Origin: Parapedobacter lycopersici_A
Lineage (GTDB): Bacteria; Bacteroidota; Bacteroidia; Sphingobacteriales; Sphingobacteriaceae
Direction: 5' to 3'
Length of the DNA: 64,000 bases
NCBI RefSeq assembly: GCF_040395035.1
Contig: NZ_JBEBRB010000007.1
Span: 8,317 to 72,316, forward strand
Shown: positions 61,071 to 64,000 of the stretch, in pieces
Numbering within the stretch: position 1 is the first letter of the stretch
Layout of the letters: each line of letters starts with the position of its first letter
Made by a program: the position numbers and the translations under genes
The notes under the pieces: generated by a model
The model's database searches: none
Told to the model about the DNA's origin: nothing
What the model saw: the letters and a program-made list of their open reading frames with translations, nothing else

Positions 61071-61901
61071 CTATTGTTGAATGCTAAGTCGGATAGGCAG
61101 GGTATAAGCTACCCGTACCGGCCGGCCGTTCTGAATACCTGGACTCCATTTCGGCGCCTTCTGCAGCATTTTTATAGCCGCTTCCCCGGTGCCAAATTTC
61201 AGGTCTTTTACAACCTTCAGGTCCGTCAGACTACCGTCACGTTCCACAACAAAAGAAACCTGCACCTGTCCATTCACTCCAGCATCCATTGCTGCCTGTG
61301 GATATTGGTAATTTTTACCTACCCACTGCATAAATGCAGCCATCCCGCCAGGTGGCTCCGGATTAATCTCTACCGATTGGAAAATCTGATCGGTTGAAGT
61401 CTCCGTAACCTCAGCATCAATTTCGCCCTCACCAACCGGCAGATCAATGCGTATTTCTGCATTCGGATCGCCTTCTATTGTTTTCGATCCCGGATCAGCT
61501 AATTTCAGCTGTTCTACCGTGGGCGGTTCCTCATCCTGTACCTGCTCCGCCGGTACCACTTTCGGCTCAGGCATACGTACCTGGTCTACCCGGGGGGGAG
61601 GAGGTTCTACAGGAGGGGGAGGAGGAGGTTCCTCCTCATTTACCGGCGGTGGTTCAGAAAGTACCACTTCCGTTTCTATTATCTTTTCAACGGGCCCGCT
61701 GTCGCTCTGGATACCGAGCCATCTGGCAATCGCCGGCGCCATCAACAGCAACACAAAAGCGATCGAGGCAACGACCAACCCAATGTTTGTCGCTTTGGGG
61801 GCTATTTTCCGGAGATCATACGCTCCGTAATCTTTATTCCGCCCCTCAAACACCACATCGAGCCACTCTCTTTTAAAAATATCTAATTTAGAACCAAACA
61901 T
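61071..61901 (-). CDS. TonB-family energy transducer
   Basis: TonB passes energy from the ExbB/ExbD motor to outer-membrane transporters such as SusC. The 276-residue protein has a cytoplasmic start (LDIFKREWLDVVFEGRNKDY, GAYDLRK), one membrane helix (about 36-60) and a Pro-rich periplasmic linker of P-E/P-R runs (about 80-130). The C-terminal TonB domain shows YPQAAMDAGVNGQVQVSFVV, DLKVVKDL and PKWSPGIQNGRPVRVAYTLP. It lies downstream of two exbD genes. Confidence 0.95.
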   Translation of the reverse strand: MFGSKLDIFKREWLDVVFEGRNKDYGAYDLRKIAPKATNIGLVVASIAFVLLLMAPAIARWLGIQSDSGPVEKIIETEVVLSEPPPVNEEEPPPPPPVEPPPPRVDQVRMPEPKVVPAEQVQDEEPPTVEQLKLADPGSKTIEGDPNAEIRIDLPVGEGEIDAEVTETSTDQIFQSVEINPEPPGGMAAFMQWVGKNYQYPQAAMDAGVNGQVQVSFVVERDGSLTDLKVVKDLKFGTGEAAIKMLQKAPKWSPGIQNGRPVRVAYTLPIRLSIQQ

Positions 61902-61929
61902 ATGTGTAATATTATGTGGTGATAGTTAA

Positions 61930-62478
61930 TTACTCATTGTATAAGCCGTCACGTTCCAACACCTCTATCTCCGCCTCACTGATTGTTCCGATCATGTATA
62001 TCGGTGCTTGTACAATATTCATTTCGTCAAGGATATCCACCAGGTTACGGTGCGTAGACCGATCACTGGGGCGAATCACCACAATAAGGTCGCCTCCTGC
62101 CCGTTGGGGTATCTCCTTCAACTTTTGCAAGAGCACCGAACGGATCCCATCTTTTCCATAATCCACTACTTCCGGTCCTTCTATCGGGTTGCTGTATTCT
62201 CCCAGGTACCACTCAATCTTATTGTTGGATCCCAGCAGCAGGGTCATCGTCCGGGTATCGGCAACTTCCAGCCGATCTTCCGGATTCTCCTCGTTCTTAT
62301 CCGGTAACGCCACATCCATGGCATTCGGCTTATTGATAGAGGTGGTCAACATGAAGAAGGTAATCAACAGAAACGCTAAGTCCACCATGGCGGTAAGGTC
62401 TACCCTGCCACCGGCCTTTTTACTTCTGATCTTGCCGCCTTTTTTGCCACCGCCACTATCCTGATTTAATTCTGCCAT
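61930..62478 (-). CDS. ExbD-family biopolymer transport protein (second copy)
   Basis: This is a motor-complex subunit with a single N-terminal membrane helix bearing the essential aspartate: basic start GGKIRSKKAGGRVD, then LTAMVDLAFLLITFFMLTTS. The periplasmic part (about 45-182) has the ExbD fold (DLIVVIRPSDRSTHRNLVDI, LDEMNI). Length 182 residues. It follows another exbD and precedes tonB by 28 bases. Confidence 0.94.
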   Translation of the reverse strand: MAELNQDSGGGKKGGKIRSKKAGGRVDLTAMVDLAFLLITFFMLTTSINKPNAMDVALPDKNEENPEDRLEVADTRTMTLLLGSNNKIEWYLGEYSNPIEGPEVVDYGKDGIRSVLLQKLKEIPQRAGGDLIVVIRPSDRSTHRNLVDILDEMNIVQAPIYMIGTISEAEIEVLERDGLYNE

Positions 62479-62512
62479 CGCGTTAAAATCTTAATTTGTT
62501 AATTTCCTCAGC

Positions 62513-63139
62513 TTATTCCACGGTGTTCTTCAAGCTTGTAATCAAGCTGAATTTATTCACTTTTTGGCTCTGAAGAACATCCATTACTTTCTTTATCTCT
62601 GGATACTTCTCATCGGCATCTCCCTTGATTGACACCCGCATTTCTACGTTATGCAATTCTTTGGTAGCTACCCGTGCTGAATATATCCAGTGAAACAGCT
62701 CATTGCTCAATGCTTCTGTCGAATCCACCGGAATCCCTGGCTGTAACCCGGGCTGTGTCTGGGCATTAGCATCCAAAGCGATAAGCTGCTTGAGATTACC
62801 CATAGGCACGCCGAACGTTTCCATTAAGGAAAAACGACCCCGCTCCTGCTCCGTAAAGGGCATTGCGTATTTCTCCGACATCAATTCGAGCATCCTCGCC
62901 CGCACATTCCGGTCTTTTACGCCGAAGAACACTTTACCGTCGCCGCCAACAGTAATCAATCCCAAATCGGTATCTGGAACTTTTACCTGTGTAACCGACG
63001 CCGGGGTGTCTACCGGAAGAGGTTCCGGTGCACGCGCTGTGGCTGTCAATATAAAAAACGTGAGCAACAAGAAAGACACATCGCACATGGCGGTCATATC
63101 TATCGTTGTACTGGCTCTTTTTACTTTTACCTTTGGCAT
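62513..63139 (-). CDS. ExbD-family biopolymer transport protein (first copy)
   Basis: This ExbD-type subunit starts MPKVKVKRASTTIDMTAMCD, with the membrane helix VSFLLLTFFILTATA carrying the conserved Asp just before it. The periplasmic domain is longer than in the second copy (208 residues), with an insert near EQERGRFSLMETFGVP. It ends with the typical YPEIKKVMDVLQSQKVNKFS. Two different ExbD proteins in one operon suggest a heteromeric motor, as often seen in the phylum. Confidence 0.93.
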   Translation of the reverse strand: MPKVKVKRASTTIDMTAMCDVSFLLLTFFILTATARAPEPLPVDTPASVTQVKVPDTDLGLITVGGDGKVFFGVKDRNVRARMLELMSEKYAMPFTEQERGRFSLMETFGVPMGNLKQLIALDANAQTQPGLQPGIPVDSTEALSNELFHWIYSARVATKELHNVEMRVSIKGDADEKYPEIKKVMDVLQSQKVNKFSLITSLKNTVE

Positions 63140-63221
63140 CCTGGTAATTTTAATTTACTGTATACTGATACGATGCAACTTCAACGGGTTTTCCATATAC
63201 CCGGCTAAAGTTTTTTATTTT

Positions 63222-64000
63222 CTATTTGTGGCTGGCTGCGTACGTCTGTACAATGGAGAAACCGGCCTCATCAATAGAATAGGTAAGTGTATCAATTTTC
63301 GAAGTAAAGATGTTGTAAAATACGATTGCAATTGTAGAGGTAGAAATACCTGTTGCCGTATTCACCAACGCTTCAGAGATACCGTTTGCAAGTGCTGCTG
63401 AGTCAGGAGCACCACCTGTTGCCAACGCCGCAAATGCGCGGATCATCCCCGTTACTGTACCTAACAGTCCAGTCAATGTACCAATCGATACCAAAGTAGC
63501 GATGATCGTCAGGTTCTTTTCCAACATTGGCATTTCCAATGCAGTAGCTTCTTCAATTTCCTTCTGGATGGCCAATGTTGCCTGCTCTGTATCAATTGCC
63601 GGATTAGCCGATACGTCTTTATACTTGAGCAGTCCTGACTTAATTACATTCGCAACAGAACCTTTTTGCTTGTCGCATTCTGCGATTGCGGAGTCAATAT
63701 TTCCACCACCGATAAGTGATTGAATCCTGCGTACAAAGTTACCTACATTTCCATTTCCGGAAGCCCGGCTGATTACGATGAAACGCTCGATAGAGAACAC
63801 CCACACCATCAGAAACAAGCCCAATAATACAGGTACAACTACACCTGCATGGTAAACCATTCCAAAATAGTTACCTGGCTTAGGTTGATTTTCGGGGTTG
63901 TTATCGATAAAGTTGTTTGGATCACCCATGATATATTTCCAAACCAAAGCCCCGATTATAAAACATATAATAATCGATAGACTTGCAAAAACATTCGAAC
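63222..64000 (-). CDS. MotA/TolQ/ExbB proton channel protein, N-terminus outside window
   Basis: This is the ExbB-type proton-channel subunit of the TonB motor. The frame stays open to the window edge and encodes an extra N-terminal membrane helix upstream of base 63947 (SLSIIICFIIGALVWKYIMG), so the TTG at 63945-63947 is not the start. Seen are a second helix (VVPVLLGLFLMVWVFSIERF), the cytoplasmic domain and the channel helices (LTIIATLVSIGTLTGLLGTV and EALVNTATGISTSTIAIVFY). At least 258 residues are encoded here. It is the first gene of the operon in this window, followed by two exbD genes and tonB. Confidence 0.95.
   Translation of the reverse strand, partial: SNVFASLSIIICFIIGALVWKYIMGDPNNFIDNNPENQPKPGNYFGMVYHAGVVVPVLLGLFLMVWVFSIERFIVISRASGNGNVGNFVRRIQSLIGGGNIDSAIAECDKQKGSVANVIKSGLLKYKDVSANPAIDTEQATLAIQKEIEEATALEMPMLEKNLTIIATLVSIGTLTGLLGTVTGMIRAFAALATGGAPDSAALANGISEALVNTATGISTSTIAIVFYNIFTSKIDTLTYSIDEAGFSIVQTYAASHK

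Noticed and set aside
63222..63947. ExbB-type gene starting at a TTG at 63947
   Set aside because: The frame stays open to the right edge and encodes an additional membrane helix expected for the family, so the true start lies outside the window.
1..64000. tRNA, rRNA, insertion sequence, prophage or CRISPR array
   Set aside because: Nearly all sequence is accounted for by ordinary genes, the gaps are short, and I saw no cloverleaf, transposase, inverted-repeat ends or repeat-spacer pattern.

Overview
The window reads as a chromosomal segment of a member of the Bacteroidota, most like the Sphingobacteriaceae/Chitinophagaceae branch; the moderate GC would fit a Parapedobacter-like genus, but that is only a guess. 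The reasons are a SusC/SusD pair with a FecI/FecR-type sigma/anti-sigma pair, gliding and type IX secretion genes (gldD, a porV homologue, a T9SS C-terminal sorting domain), a Bacteroidota-type RNA polymerase omega gene between bamD and coaBC, recurrent TAnnTTTG promoter elements and almost no Shine-Dalgarno sequences. I see no rRNA, tRNA, CRISPR array, insertion sequence or prophage.

Layout. 1-2.5 kb: 3' part of uvrA. 2.6-12.8 kb: ECF sigma, FecR anti-sigma, SusC with an STN signalling domain, SusD, a DUF4380 lipoprotein and a PQQ dehydrogenase lipoprotein with a built-in cytochrome c domain, closed by a terminator. This looks like one envelope sensing, uptake and oxidation locus and is the most distinctive accessory system here. 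12.9-21.2 kb (minus strand): an FtsX-type permease, an alpha/beta hydrolase, hemH with a metallophosphoesterase, ispH, a serine beta-lactamase-like protein and a TPM-domain protein. 21.3-22.6 kb: ndk convergent with ybeY and ruvX. 22.6-27.9 kb (minus): a surface-protein cluster of a small T9SS cargo protein, a PorV-like outer-membrane protein, a small secreted protein and a 1000-residue collagen-like protein.

28.1-33.1 kb: dnaN, a DedA protein, a CAP-domain protein, then the yicC-gmk-nadD operon. 33.1-34.6 kb: an ALDH7-type aldehyde dehydrogenase on the minus strand. 35.0-40.5 kb: TPR protein, phosphosulfolactate synthase (comA), aroE, gldD, an MBL-fold hydrolase and a LolC/E-like permease. 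40.5-41.5 kb (minus): a carboxypeptidase-regulatory-like protein and a NifU-like Fe-S protein. 41.7-44.2 kb: bamD, rpoZ and coaBC. 44.6-58.0 kb (minus): all 14 Complex I genes in nuoA-to-N order, with separate nuoC and nuoD and a NuoG that lacks the molybdopterin-like half. 58.1-64.0 kb (minus): an ExbB-ExbD-ExbD-TonB energy-transduction operon with a small membrane protein, a PstS-like lipoprotein and a TPR protein. Its first gene runs off the right edge.

How the parts fit. Complex I feeds the proton motive force. The ExbBD/TonB complex passes that energy to outer-membrane transporters such as the SusC here. The STN domain of that SusC probably signals through FecR to the sigma factor. The PQQ dehydrogenase would feed electrons from periplasmic sugar or alcohol oxidation into the respiratory chain. 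Start codons were moved from the longest reading frame wherever family N-termini, signal peptides or promoter positions argued for it; each case is noted in its entry.
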